Shown here one piece after another: positions 35,932 through 43,934 of a stretch of 64,000 nucleotides of DNA. The notes beneath the pieces were generated by a model, which saw only the letters and a program-made list of their open reading frames with translations, did not search any database and was not told the DNA's origin. This DNA is from Halotalea alkalilenta DSM 17697 (lineage in GTDB: Bacteria > Pseudomonadota > Gammaproteobacteria > Pseudomonadales > Halomonadaceae). Position 1 is the first letter of the stretch; each line of letters begins with the position of its first letter. Location of the stretch: the NCBI RefSeq assembly GCF_000621205.1, contig NZ_KK211226.1, forward strand, positions 118,947 to 182,946, written 5' to 3'. A program made the position numbers and the translations under genes.

Positions 35932-36924
35932 ATGAGAACCAAGCCGGCTACGCTGCTGACCGCGACGATGATCACAGCGGCCACATTGACACTTTCTCTT
36001 CTCCCACCGCCTGCGCAAGCGCAGGAATTCAGAGGGCCGGTGCGCATCGTCGTCCCCTTCGCGCCCGGCGGCACTTCGGACATTCTCGCCAGGCATATCG
36101 CCCCCAGGCTTTCGGATGAGATCGGCCAGCCGGTCATCGTCGAGAACAAAGCCGGGGCTGGCGGCAACATAGGTGCCGATTTCGTCGCCAAGGCGGCTCC
36201 CAATGGGCACACGCTGCTGCTTTCCGACCTGACCGCGCTACTCGCGGCTCCCAGCGTGTTGAGTGGGATTTCCTATGACATCGAGAAGGATCTCGAACCG
36301 GTCACGATGGTTTCCTACTCACCCTACGTACTAGGCGTCGCCCAGCGACATTCGTTCCCGAGCTTCGATGAGCTGGTCGAATACTCTCGCGAGAATCCGG
36401 GCGGCCTGTCGGTCGCGACTTCCGGCGTGGGCGCCAACAACCACATCACCTCGGAACGGCTGAGCCACGGCCTGGACCTGGATTGGAACATCATCGCCTA
36501 TCGCGGTGGATCCGACGCCACCAGGGCAGTGGTCTCAGGGGAAACCGACATGCTGCTCAACGGCACCACGGCTTCATTGCCCTTCGCCTTGAGTGGCCAG
36601 ATGACGCCTCTCGCCGTGACCGGGGAGGAAAGGCTGCCCGAGCTTCCGGACACGCCCACTTTCCGCGAGCTCGGCCTGCCGGGGGAAATGGATGGAACCT
36701 ACCAGGCCATCCTGATCACCGCCGGCAGCCCGCCTGAGATCATCGACAGACTGCATCGTGCGCTGGTCGAGATCCTCGACGAGGAAGAGATGCGCGGCAG
36801 AATCGCTGAGCAGGGCGGCATCGCAACGCCTTCGAGCTCGCGAGAAGAGGTGAGCGAGTGGATGAAGGCACAAAAAAGCGAGCTGGCGAGCTTCATCGAG
36901 GAGAGCCAGCTGGCCGAGCGCTGA
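35932..36924 (+). CDS. Tripartite tricarboxylate transporter substrate-binding protein (TctC/Bug), copy 2
   Basis: 330-residue periplasmic binding protein with a signal peptide of about 30 residues (ending PPPAQAQ). FRGPVRIVVPFAPGGTSDILARHIAPRL and VIVENKAGAGGNIGADFVAKAAPNGHTLL are the canonical Bug motifs. It is clearly different in sequence from copy 1, so it is not a recent duplication. AGAGGA precedes the ATG. A stable inverted repeat follows the gene, before tctB. The ligand is presumably an aldarate or uronate, by operon context. Confidence 0.94.
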   Translation: MRTKPATLLTATMITAATLTLSLLPPPAQAQEFRGPVRIVVPFAPGGTSDILARHIAPRLSDEIGQPVIVENKAGAGGNIGADFVAKAAPNGHTLLLSDLTALLAAPSVLSGISYDIEKDLEPVTMVSYSPYVLGVAQRHSFPSFDELVEYSRENPGGLSVATSGVGANNHITSERLSHGLDLDWNIIAYRGGSDATRAVVSGETDMLLNGTTASLPFALSGQMTPLAVTGEERLPELPDTPTFRELGLPGEMDGTYQAILITAGSPPEIIDRLHRALVEILDEEEMRGRIAEQGGIATPSSSREEVSEWMKAQKSELASFIEESQLAER

Positions 36925-36976
36925 CCCTAGCGCATCTATCTAGGATTACTTTCACTCATCTCCATTTTTCCCCGAT

Positions 36977-37012
36977 GCCTATGCATGGCTGAAACGCTGA
37001 GCATGCATAGGC
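36977..37012 (+). repeat. Inverted repeat between tctC and tctB (copy 2)
   Basis: GCCTATGCATG and CATGCATAGGC form perfect 11-bp arms around a 14-base loop, 52 bases after the tctC stop. No T-tract follows. It could stabilise the upstream mRNA or partly terminate transcription, giving more binding protein than permease. Confidence 0.6.
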
Positions 37013-37043
37013 GCTCCCCTCAAGCTCATGCAGACCGCCGACG

Positions 37044-37490
37044 ATGAAATCATTGCTCAAGAGAGATTTTATTGCTGGTATCGCCTGTCTCGTCATCGCC
37101 GCGTTCGTAGTGTGGTATGGACAGGACTACTCCTATGGCAACTTGAACAATATGGGACCGGGATATCTCCCTCGAATCCTCGGAATCGCCCTGTCGATCT
37201 GCGGGATACTGACCATTCTCGGCGCGATCAACTCGATGGAGAGGGTCCCCCGCATCAACGTAAGGGCGCTGGTTTTCGTCACCCTCGGCATTCTCACCTT
37301 CGCCTTCACCATGAACCGGATCGGGATGCTACCCGCCACTTTCCTGCTCATTCACATCAGCGCGCTGAGTGAATCTCCCTACAGAATATTTCGAACCCTG
37401 GCCCTCTCGCTGTCGCTCTGCCTGCTCTCCTACCTGATTTTCATCTTCGGACTCAACATGCCCATCCGGCTGCATCCCTGGAGTTTCTGA
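37044..37490 (+). CDS. Tripartite tricarboxylate transporter TctB, copy 2
   Basis: 148-residue small membrane subunit with four hydrophobic segments: RDFIAGIACLVIAAFVVWYG, GYLPRILGIALSICGILTIL, ALVFVTLGILTFAFTMN and LALSLSLCLLSYLIFIFGL. NNMGPGYLPRILGI is the TctB signature of the group using a Gly-Pro-Gly turn. The ribosome-binding site is weak, and a hairpin lies just upstream. The stop overlaps the tctA start by one base (37490). Confidence 0.9.
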   Translation: MKSLLKRDFIAGIACLVIAAFVVWYGQDYSYGNLNNMGPGYLPRILGIALSICGILTILGAINSMERVPRINVRALVFVTLGILTFAFTMNRIGMLPATFLLIHISALSESPYRIFRTLALSLSLCLLSYLIFIFGLNMPIRLHPWSF

Positions 37491-39001
37491 TGGAACTTTT
37501 CGACAATATCTTGCTGGGATTCAGCGTCGCGTTCACGCTGGACAACCTGCTCTATTGCGCGCTCGGCGTGACCATCGGCATGTTCATCGGCGTAATTCCG
37601 GGCGTTGGCCACCTGGCGGCGATTTCGATGCTGCTGCCGCTGACCTTCTACGTCCCGCCGACGACCGCGCTGGTGATGCTGGCCGGGATCTACTACGGCG
37701 CGCAGTACGGTGGATCGACCGCCTCGATACTCCTCAACCTGCCCGGGACACCGGCCTCGGCGGTGGTGTGCCTGGATGGCTATCCGATGGCACAGAACGG
37801 CCGCGGCGGCGTCGCCCTGCTGATGACCACGCTCGCCTCGTTCGTCGGCAGCTTCATCACCGTGTTCGTGCTGGCCGCCTTCGCTCCGCCCCTGGCTGCT
37901 TTCGCGGTCTCGTTCAACTCGGCCGACTACTTCTCGATGATGCTGCTGGGCCTGGTGGCCGCGGCCATCCTGGTGCAGGGAAGCCCCGCCAAAGGCGCCG
38001 CCGCGGTGATCATCGGGCTGATTCTCGGCATGGTCGGCACCGACGTGAACACCGGCGTGCAGCGATATACCTTCGGCTTCTCCTTTCTCTACGACGGCAT
38101 CAACATCGTCGCCATCGCCATGGGCATATTCGGTATCGCCGAAGTGATCGCCAACGTCGGCAAGATCAAGGGAGCCCAGAACGATCACAAGATCACCCTG
38201 AGATCGCTGATCCCCACCGCGCAGGATCTCAAGCAGAGCATCATGCCGATGCTGCGCGGCACGGGCATAGGCACCGGCATCGGTATCCTTCCAGGCACCG
38301 GCACGTCGATCGCCTCCTTCCTCGCCTATGCGATCGAAAAAAGGGTCTCCCGCGATCCGAAGAAATTCGGCAAGGGCGCCATCGAGGGCATCACCGCGCC
38401 AGAGAGCGCCAACAATGCCGCCGCCCAGTCCGCCTTCATTCCCACCCTGACGTTGGGCATCCCGGGCGACGCGGTCATGGCACTGATGCTGGGTGCGCTA
38501 CTCATTCACGGCATAGCGCCAGGCCCCAACGTGATCACCGACAACCCGGGGCTCTTCTGGGGATTGGTGGTGAGCTTCTTGATCGGCAACGTGCTGCTGC
38601 TGATCCTCAACATTCCACTGGTCGGTGTCTGGGTCAGGCTGCTCAAGATTCCCTATCCGCTGCTCTATCCCTCGATCATCCTGTTCATCGCCATCGGTGT
38701 TTACAGCATCAACTACTCGCACCTGGACATCGTGCTGGTGGCCTTTTTCGGCCTCGTCGGATGCCTGCTGCTGGTGCTCGGATTCGAACCCGCGCCGCTG
38801 TTGCTCGGCTACATCCTGGGGCCGATGATAGAAGAGAACTTTCGCCGCACCCTGCTGATCAGCCGGGGCGATATGATGGTCTTTCTCGAAAGGCCGGTCA
38901 GCGCTACCTTCCTCGCGCTCTGCCTTTTCCTGCTCATATGGTCGATCCACTCTTCCAGCAAAGAGCGGCGAATCCGAAAAAGAATCGAGTCCTCGCGGTG
39001 A
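37490..39001 (+). CDS. Tripartite tricarboxylate transporter TctA, copy 2
   Basis: 503-residue permease. The key blocks are IGVIPGVGHLAAISMLLPLTF, YYGAQYGGSTASILLNLPGTPASAV, and in the second half GTGIGILPGTGTSIASFLAYAIEK with APESANNAAAQSAFIPTLTLGIPGDAVMALMLG. A strong GGAG precedes the ATG inside tctB. With tctC and tctB copy 2 it makes a complete second TTT system about 5 kb from the first; the GntR regulator follows after 84 bases. Confidence 0.95.
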   Translation: MELFDNILLGFSVAFTLDNLLYCALGVTIGMFIGVIPGVGHLAAISMLLPLTFYVPPTTALVMLAGIYYGAQYGGSTASILLNLPGTPASAVVCLDGYPMAQNGRGGVALLMTTLASFVGSFITVFVLAAFAPPLAAFAVSFNSADYFSMMLLGLVAAAILVQGSPAKGAAAVIIGLILGMVGTDVNTGVQRYTFGFSFLYDGINIVAIAMGIFGIAEVIANVGKIKGAQNDHKITLRSLIPTAQDLKQSIMPMLRGTGIGTGIGILPGTGTSIASFLAYAIEKRVSRDPKKFGKGAIEGITAPESANNAAAQSAFIPTLTLGIPGDAVMALMLGALLIHGIAPGPNVITDNPGLFWGLVVSFLIGNVLLLILNIPLVGVWVRLLKIPYPLLYPSIILFIAIGVYSINYSHLDIVLVAFFGLVGCLLLVLGFEPAPLLLGYILGPMIEENFRRTLLISRGDMMVFLERPVSATFLALCLFLLIWSIHSSSKERRIRKRIESSR

Positions 39002-39085
39002 CATCAGCGCCTGCGCATGCCCGGCAACGGTGTGCTGCACTGCGGCAATGCCATATCATGACAGCCGAATTCGAGGAGATCCGAT

Positions 39086-39820
39086 ATGGCAGTTTCACGG
39101 CGCGATGAGATCGCCGGGCGACGCAGGGGCAGCCTTTCGTCCCATGTCGCCGATGCGATCGAGGAGATGATCCAGAGCGAGGAGTTCGACGTCGGCGACA
39201 AGCTGCCCACCGAGAGCGAGCTCGGGAGGATGTTCGACGTCAGCCGCACCGTGATCCGCGAAGCGGTTTCCCACCTCAAGTCGCTCGGCGTGGTCGAGTC
39301 GCGCCGGGGAGTGGGGGCATTCATCCGCCGCCGGCATGCCGGCGGGGCCTTCCTGTCCCGCGGGCTGTCTCCCAGCACCGCCGACGAGATTCTCCAGCTG
39401 CTCGAATTTCGCCTGCCGATCGAGATCGAGGCCGCGGGCCTGGCCGCCCAGCGTCGAACCGATGCCGACCTCGCCGCGCTCGCCGCGAGCCTGGAGAAGT
39501 TCGCCTCGCCACTCGATGACAATCTCGCCCGGCGTGAAGACTTCGAGTTCCACCGTCTGATCGGCGCCGCCGCTCGCAATCCGGTCTTCGTCGCTTTCTA
39601 CGACTCTCTCGGCGAGGCGCTGGTGCCACGCTCCCACGTCAGCGAGCTGGTGATCCAGGCGCGGATCAAGCGCTACCTCGAGCAGGTGCTCGGGGAGCAC
39701 CGCCAGATCTTCGCGCGCATCGAGGCCGCCGACGCCGAAGGCGCCCGCGCGGCGATGCGTGAGCACCTCAGGCGCAGCTTCGAGCTCTACCGCTCGCGGG
39801 TCGAGCCGGAGAACGCCTGA
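39086..39820 (+). CDS. FadR/GntR-family transcriptional regulator
   Basis: 244-residue FadR-subfamily regulator. The N-terminal winged helix (about 15-80) reads IEEMIQSEEFDVGDKLPTESELGRMFDVSRTVIREAVSHLKSLGVVESRRGVGAFI in pattern; the C-terminal FCD domain includes LLEFRLPIEIEAAGLAAQRRT, FEFHRLIGAAARNPVF and HRQIFARIEAADAEGARAAMREHL, with Asp/His metal-type positions. GAGGAGA precedes the ATG. It closes the second Tct operon and converges on gudD. It is the obvious local candidate to repress the three aldarate operons with an aldarate-derived effector; this is inferred from the shared operators. Confidence 0.9.
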   Translation: MAVSRRDEIAGRRRGSLSSHVADAIEEMIQSEEFDVGDKLPTESELGRMFDVSRTVIREAVSHLKSLGVVESRRGVGAFIRRRHAGGAFLSRGLSPSTADEILQLLEFRLPIEIEAAGLAAQRRTDADLAALAASLEKFASPLDDNLARREDFEFHRLIGAAARNPVFVAFYDSLGEALVPRSHVSELVIQARIKRYLEQVLGEHRQIFARIEAADAEGARAAMREHLRRSFELYRSRVEPENA

Positions 39821-39831
39821 CGCTCTCCGGC
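39805..39831. terminator. Hairpin between gntR and gudD
   Basis: GCCGGAGA and TCTCCGGC form an 8-bp perfect stem with an 11-base loop overlapping the gntR stop codon. It sits at a convergent junction of only 29 bases and may end both transcripts; there is no T-run. Confidence 0.4.
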
Positions 39832-39849
39832 GCTCAGCGAGCCCTCTCT

Positions 39850-41181
39850 TCAACGCACCAGGCAGGGGCGCTTGGGATCGAAGCGCCAGCCCTCGATGAA
39901 GTATTGCATCGTCGCCGCGTCGTCGCGTCCGGCCTTACCAAATGCCAGGTAGCGCTGATGCGCCAGCTCGATCTGCTGCTCATCGAGCTCGATCCCAAGC
40001 CCTGGCCGCTTCGGCACGGCGATGCGACCATCTTCGATCCGCAGCGGGTCGACGGTGAGACGCTCGCCGTCCTGCCAGATCCAATGGGTGTCGATTGCGG
40101 TGATCTCGCCCGGACAGGCGGCGGCGACGTGGGTCATCATCGCGAGCGAAACATCGAAGTGATTGTTCGAGTGCGAGCCCCAAGTCATGCCGAGGCGATC
40201 GCACATCTCGCCCACCGCCACCGCACCCTGCATGGTCCAGAAGTGGCAGTCGGCGAGCGGGATGTCGACGGCGCGCTGGCCGATCGCGTGATGCAGCTGG
40301 CGGAAATCGGTGGCGATCATGTTGGTCGCGGTGGGAATACCGCTGCGCCGGCGGAACTCCGCCATGGTTTCCCTACCGGAGTAGCCCCCCTCCGCCCCGC
40401 AGGGGTCCTCGGCATAAGAGAGGATGCCTTTGAGCGGGGCCAGGTAGCGTAGCGCCTCATCCAGCGACCAGGCGCCGTTGGGGTCGAGGGTCACCCGTGC
40501 CTGCGGGAAGGCGCGATGGATCGCCCGGATGCATTCGGCCTCGAGCTCGCCATCGAGCACGCCCCCCTTGAGCTTGAAATCCTTGAAACCATATTTCTGC
40601 TGGGCGGCCACCGCCAGCGCGGCAACAGCGTCGGGGCCCAGCGCCTCGCGATCGCGCAGGTAGTCCCAGTCCGAGGCGCACTGCTCCCGCTGCGCGCGGC
40701 GATACGGCAGTCCGGTGCGCTGGCTATCGCCAATCAGGAAGAGATAGCCGAGCGCCTCGACGCTATCGCGCTGCTGGCCCTCCTGGCCGAGCAGCTCGGC
40801 GACCGGCAGCCCGATGGCCTGGCCGTGGAGATCGAGCAGCGCCGACTCCACCGCGGTGACGACATGGACCAGCACGCGCAGGTCGAAGGTCTGCAGGCCG
40901 CGCTCACCGCTGTCGCGATCGGCGAAGCGTGACTTGATCTCGCGCAGGATGCGCTTGTACTCGTGCGCATGGCGTCCTTCCACCAACGGGATGCAGGCTT
41001 GGAGTACGTCGAGGATGCCTTGTCCGCCGGGTACCTCGCCGGCGCCCTTGCGACCGTCGGCGTCCTCGAGGATCACCAGGTTGCGGGTGAACATCGGCGC
41101 ATGCGCGCCGCTCAGGTTGAGCAGCAGGCTATCGTGCCCGGCCACCGGTACCACCCTCATGCGTGCGATCGGCGAGCTCAT
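39850..41181 (-). CDS. gudD: Glucarate dehydratase
   Basis: 443-residue enolase-superfamily enzyme converting D-glucarate (and L-idarate) to 5-keto-4-deoxy-D-glucarate. [11 protein letters not shown] and [18 protein letters not shown] followed by [14 protein letters not shown] match E. coli GudD rather than GudX. The active site is complete: K203/K205 (FKLKGG), D233 (LDPNGAW), E258 (AEDPCG), N287 (ATNMIATD), D311 and H337 (WGSHSNNH). The start (AAGGAG upstream) overlaps the KdgD stop as ATGA, so it is the third gene of the KGSADH-KdgD-GudD operon. Confidence 0.95.
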   Translation of the reverse strand: MSSPIARMRVVPVAGHDSLLLNLSGAHAPMFTRNLVILEDADGRKGAGEVPGGQGILDVLQACIPLVEGRHAHEYKRILREIKSRFADRDSGERGLQTFDLRVLVHVVTAVESALLDLHGQAIGLPVAELLGQEGQQRDSVEALGYLFLIGDSQRTGLPYRRAQREQCASDWDYLRDREALGPDAVAALAVAAQQKYGFKDFKLKGGVLDGELEAECIRAIHRAFPQARVTLDPNGAWSLDEALRYLAPLKGILSYAEDPCGAEGGYSGRETMAEFRRRSGIPTATNMIATDFRQLHHAIGQRAVDIPLADCHFWTMQGAVAVGEMCDRLGMTWGSHSNNHFDVSLAMMTHVAAACPGEITAIDTHWIWQDGERLTVDPLRIEDGRIAVPKRPGLGIELDEQQIELAHQRYLAFGKAGRDDAATMQYFIEGWRFDPKRPCLVR

Positions 41182-42116
41182 GGTGTCGCTCCTTCCTTGG
41201 CCAGGGCGTTGAAGGTCTCGATCAGCCCGGCGAGCGTTTGGCGCTGGGACTGGTTCGGCATGATCAGCGGTGCGCGTACGTGCCCGGCGCCGTGCCCGAC
41301 CTGCTCGGCACCGGCTTTGATCAGGCTCACCGCATAGCCAGGACAGCTATCGCGCAGCTCGACGAAGGGGACGAAGAAGTCGCGGACCATCCGGCCCACG
41401 CGCGCATCCTCTCCGGCGCGCAGGGCGCGATAGAACGCAAGCGCGGCCTCGGGTACGAAGTTGTAGACCGCCGAGGAGTAAGTATTCACTCCTATCGCCA
41501 GATAGGCCTCGGCGAAGATCTCCGCGGTCGGCACCCCGCCGATGTAGACCAGCCGGTCGCCGACCGTCTTGATGATGGTGTTGAGCGCCTGGATGTTGCC
41601 GACGCCGTCTTTCAATGCGATCAGGTTGGGGCAACGCTCGGCGAGGACACGTACGCTTTTGGCATCGAGCTGGCCATTGGCGCGGTTGTAGAGCACCACC
41701 CCGAGCCGAGTGCTGTCGCAGACCGCGGCCACGTACTCGACCAGCCCCTCGCGCGGGCACTCGGTGAGATAAGGCGGCATCAGCAGCAGGCCATCGGCGC
41801 CGCCCTGCTCGGCGATACGCGCATGCTCGATGGCGTCACGCTGGCTGCGGCCCGCGCTGGCAAGGATCGGCAGCTTGCCGCCGCAGATCCGGCTCGCGCT
41901 TTCGACCACTCGGCCGAGCTCGGCATTGGTCAGCGAAAAGAACTCCCCCGTACCGCCAGCGACGAACAGCGCCGAGACCGGGTGAGACCCCAGCCACTCG
42001 AGCCGGGCCTCATAGCCGGCCTGATCGAAATCACCATTGGCATCGAAATCGGTGACCGGAAAGGAGAGCAAGCCATCGTCGAGGGCGGCGCGAAGCTGGG
42101 CATGATCGAAATGCAT
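41178..42116 (-). CDS. kdgD: 5-dehydro-4-deoxyglucarate dehydratase
   Basis: 312-residue DHDPS-superfamily TIM barrel converting 5-keto-4-deoxyglucarate to 2,5-dioxopentanoate (2-oxoglutarate semialdehyde) with loss of CO2 and water. [16 protein letters not shown] and [16 protein letters not shown] are the KdgD N-terminal signatures. The catalytic Tyr is in [11 protein letters not shown], and the Schiff-base Lys in [15 protein letters not shown]. An ATG at 42116 with GGAG upstream is used; the longer frame to 42344 overlaps the KGSADH gene. It lies between KGSADH and GudD in one operon. Confidence 0.95.
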   Translation of the reverse strand: MHFDHAQLRAALDDGLLSFPVTDFDANGDFDQAGYEARLEWLGSHPVSALFVAGGTGEFFSLTNAELGRVVESASRICGGKLPILASAGRSQRDAIEHARIAEQGGADGLLLMPPYLTECPREGLVEYVAAVCDSTRLGVVLYNRANGQLDAKSVRVLAERCPNLIALKDGVGNIQALNTIIKTVGDRLVYIGGVPTAEIFAEAYLAIGVNTYSSAVYNFVPEAALAFYRALRAGEDARVGRMVRDFFVPFVELRDSCPGYAVSLIKAGAEQVGHGAGHVRAPLIMPNQSQRQTLAGLIETFNALAKEGATP

Positions 42117-42142
42117 GAGAGATGACTCCAAGGGATGAAGGG

Positions 42143-43726
42143 TTAGTGCGATTCGCGCTTGCCGTCGACCAGCCGGACGAGACCAAGCGGATTGCCGTCG
42201 GCGAGCGCCTGCGGCAGCAGCGTGGCGGGCAGGTTCTGGTAGCAGACCGGGCGCAGGAAGCGCTCGATCGCGAGCGTCCCTACCGAGGTGGTTCGACTGT
42301 CCGAGGTGGCGGGATGGGGCCCGCCATGGACCATCGCATCGCACACCTCGACGCCGGTGGGAAAGCCGTTGGCGAGAATCCTCCCGGCCTTGCGCTCGAG
42401 CACCGGCAGCAGCTCCAGTGCGGCGTCCAAATCGGCATCGTCGAGGATCAGCGTGGCGGTGAGCTGGCCCTCCAGGGCCTGCGCGATCCGGCTCATCTGC
42501 GCCTGGTCATCGCACTCGATCACAAGCGATGTGGCACCGAACACCTCTTCATGCAGCGCGGGCGAAGCGAGGAAGGTGGCGGCATCGACCGCGAACAGCC
42601 CGGCCTGGCAGCGGTTCGGCCCGCTCCCCGCACGGCTGCTGGCGACCTCGCGCACGCCGCGCTGGCGGCCCAGGGTGTCGCGCCCCTCGACGTAGGCCCG
42701 ATGGATTCCCGGCGACAGCATCACCGAGGCGTCCATCTCGGCGAGCGCGAGGGCGACGGCGGACTTGAAGCGCTCGAGCGCAGGGCCGGCGAGGGCGATC
42801 ACCAAGCCCGGGTTGGTACAGAGCTGGCCAGCGCTGCCGGTGAGCGAGGCGGCGAAGCCCTGGGCGAGCTCCTCATCGCGCGCCTTTAGCGCAGCGGGAA
42901 GCATGAACACCGGGTTGACGCTGCTCATCTCGGCGTAGAAGGGAATCGGCTCAGGGCGCCCCTGGGCTACGCGCCATAGCGCAGTGCCACCGGAGCGTGA
43001 GCCGGTGAAGCCAGCGGCCTTGATTCGCGCATCCGCGACCAGCGCGGTGCCGATCTCACGGCCCGAGCCATGCAGCAGTGCGAACACGCCCGCCGGCAGG
43101 CCGGTCGCCGAGACAGCACGCTGGATCGCACGCCCGACCAGCTCCGAGGTACCTGGATGGGCGCCGTGGGCCTTGACCACCACTGGACACCCAGCGGCCA
43201 AGGCGGAAGCGGTATCGCCGCCGGCGACCGAAAAAGCGAGCGGGAAGTTGCTGGCGCCGAACACCGCGACCGGGCCGAGGCCGATCTTGCGCAGCCGATG
43301 GTCGAGCTTGGGCAGCGGCTGGCGCTCGGGCTGGGCGCGGTCGAGCCGCACGTCGAGCCACTCACCGTCGCGGACCACGCGAGCGAACAGACGCAGCTGT
43401 CCGCAGGTGCGCGCACGCTCGCCTTCGAGCCGCGCCCGGGGAAGGCCGGTCTCGCGCATCGCTCGGACGATCAACCCATCGCCCAGCGCCTCGATCTCGC
43501 TGGCGACACGCTCGAGGAAGGCCGCACGCGTCTCGAGCGAGGCCTCGCGGTAGCTGTCGAACGCCTCGGCGGCATACTGGCAGGCCAGCTCGATCTGTTC
43601 GAGCGAGGCGCCGGGAAAGGCAGGCGCGAGGGGCTCGCCGCTGGCCGGGTCGATGGCATGGATCGGCGTACCCGGCCCCGGATGGGCGGTGCCGGCGATC
43701 AGCTGGTGGCCGGTGATCTCGATCAT
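42143..43726 (-). CDS. 2-oxoglutarate semialdehyde (2,5-dioxovalerate) dehydrogenase
   Basis: 527-residue aldehyde dehydrogenase of the KGSADH type, oxidising 2-oxoglutarate semialdehyde to 2-oxoglutarate with NAD(P)+. [37 protein letters not shown] is the nucleotide-binding region that is specific for this ALDH subgroup; the catalytic Glu is in [15 protein letters not shown] and the catalytic Cys in [28 protein letters not shown] and [23 protein letters not shown] are also diagnostic. TAGGAG precedes the start. First gene of the operon; an operator-like site lies 40-58 bases upstream. Confidence 0.94.
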   Translation of the reverse strand: MIEITGHQLIAGTAHPGPGTPIHAIDPASGEPLAPAFPGASLEQIELACQYAAEAFDSYREASLETRAAFLERVASEIEALGDGLIVRAMRETGLPRARLEGERARTCGQLRLFARVVRDGEWLDVRLDRAQPERQPLPKLDHRLRKIGLGPVAVFGASNFPLAFSVAGGDTASALAAGCPVVVKAHGAHPGTSELVGRAIQRAVSATGLPAGVFALLHGSGREIGTALVADARIKAAGFTGSRSGGTALWRVAQGRPEPIPFYAEMSSVNPVFMLPAALKARDEELAQGFAASLTGSAGQLCTNPGLVIALAGPALERFKSAVALALAEMDASVMLSPGIHRAYVEGRDTLGRQRGVREVASSRAGSGPNRCQAGLFAVDAATFLASPALHEEVFGATSLVIECDDQAQMSRIAQALEGQLTATLILDDADLDAALELLPVLERKAGRILANGFPTGVEVCDAMVHGGPHPATSDSRTTSVGTLAIERFLRPVCYQNLPATLLPQALADGNPLGLVRLVDGKRESH

Positions 43727-43766
43727 TCGGTGCTCCTACGACAAGAAGTGGCGGGACGGAACTCAG

Positions 43767-43784
43767 TTATAAGACATCATACAA
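43767..43784. promoter_or_regulatory. Operator-like site upstream of the KGSADH-KdgD-GudD operon
   Basis: TTATAAGACATCATACAA resembles the 35791 operator at 12 of 18 positions in this orientation and has the same end-to-end length. It is the weakest of the three sites, but its place 41 bases before the start codon fits a repressor site. Confidence 0.4.
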
Positions 43785-43842
43785 ACTAGAAACGACTGCG
43801 CCTATCGACTTTAGGCTGACAACGCGGCCAGCCCCGGTCGTA

Positions 43843-43858
43843 GGTTTCACGTGAAACA
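43843..43858. promoter_or_regulatory. parS: parS site 3
   Basis: GGTTTCACGTGAAACA matches the 16-bp ParB consensus except for the first base. It lies in the 208-bp divergent region between the KGSADH operon and the AsmA gene. Confidence 0.9.
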
Positions 43859-43934
43859 GGCGAACCTCGCGGGCAACGTGCGCCGGGGTGGGCTAAGTTG
43901 ATATTCACCTTGGATTACCGTCAAAAGGTCAACC

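Noticed and set aside
37555..39108. 517-codon plus-strand frame across tctA copy 2
   Set aside because: Out of frame with the clear TctA protein; the product is Arg/His-rich low-complexity sequence, a typical GC-rich shadow.
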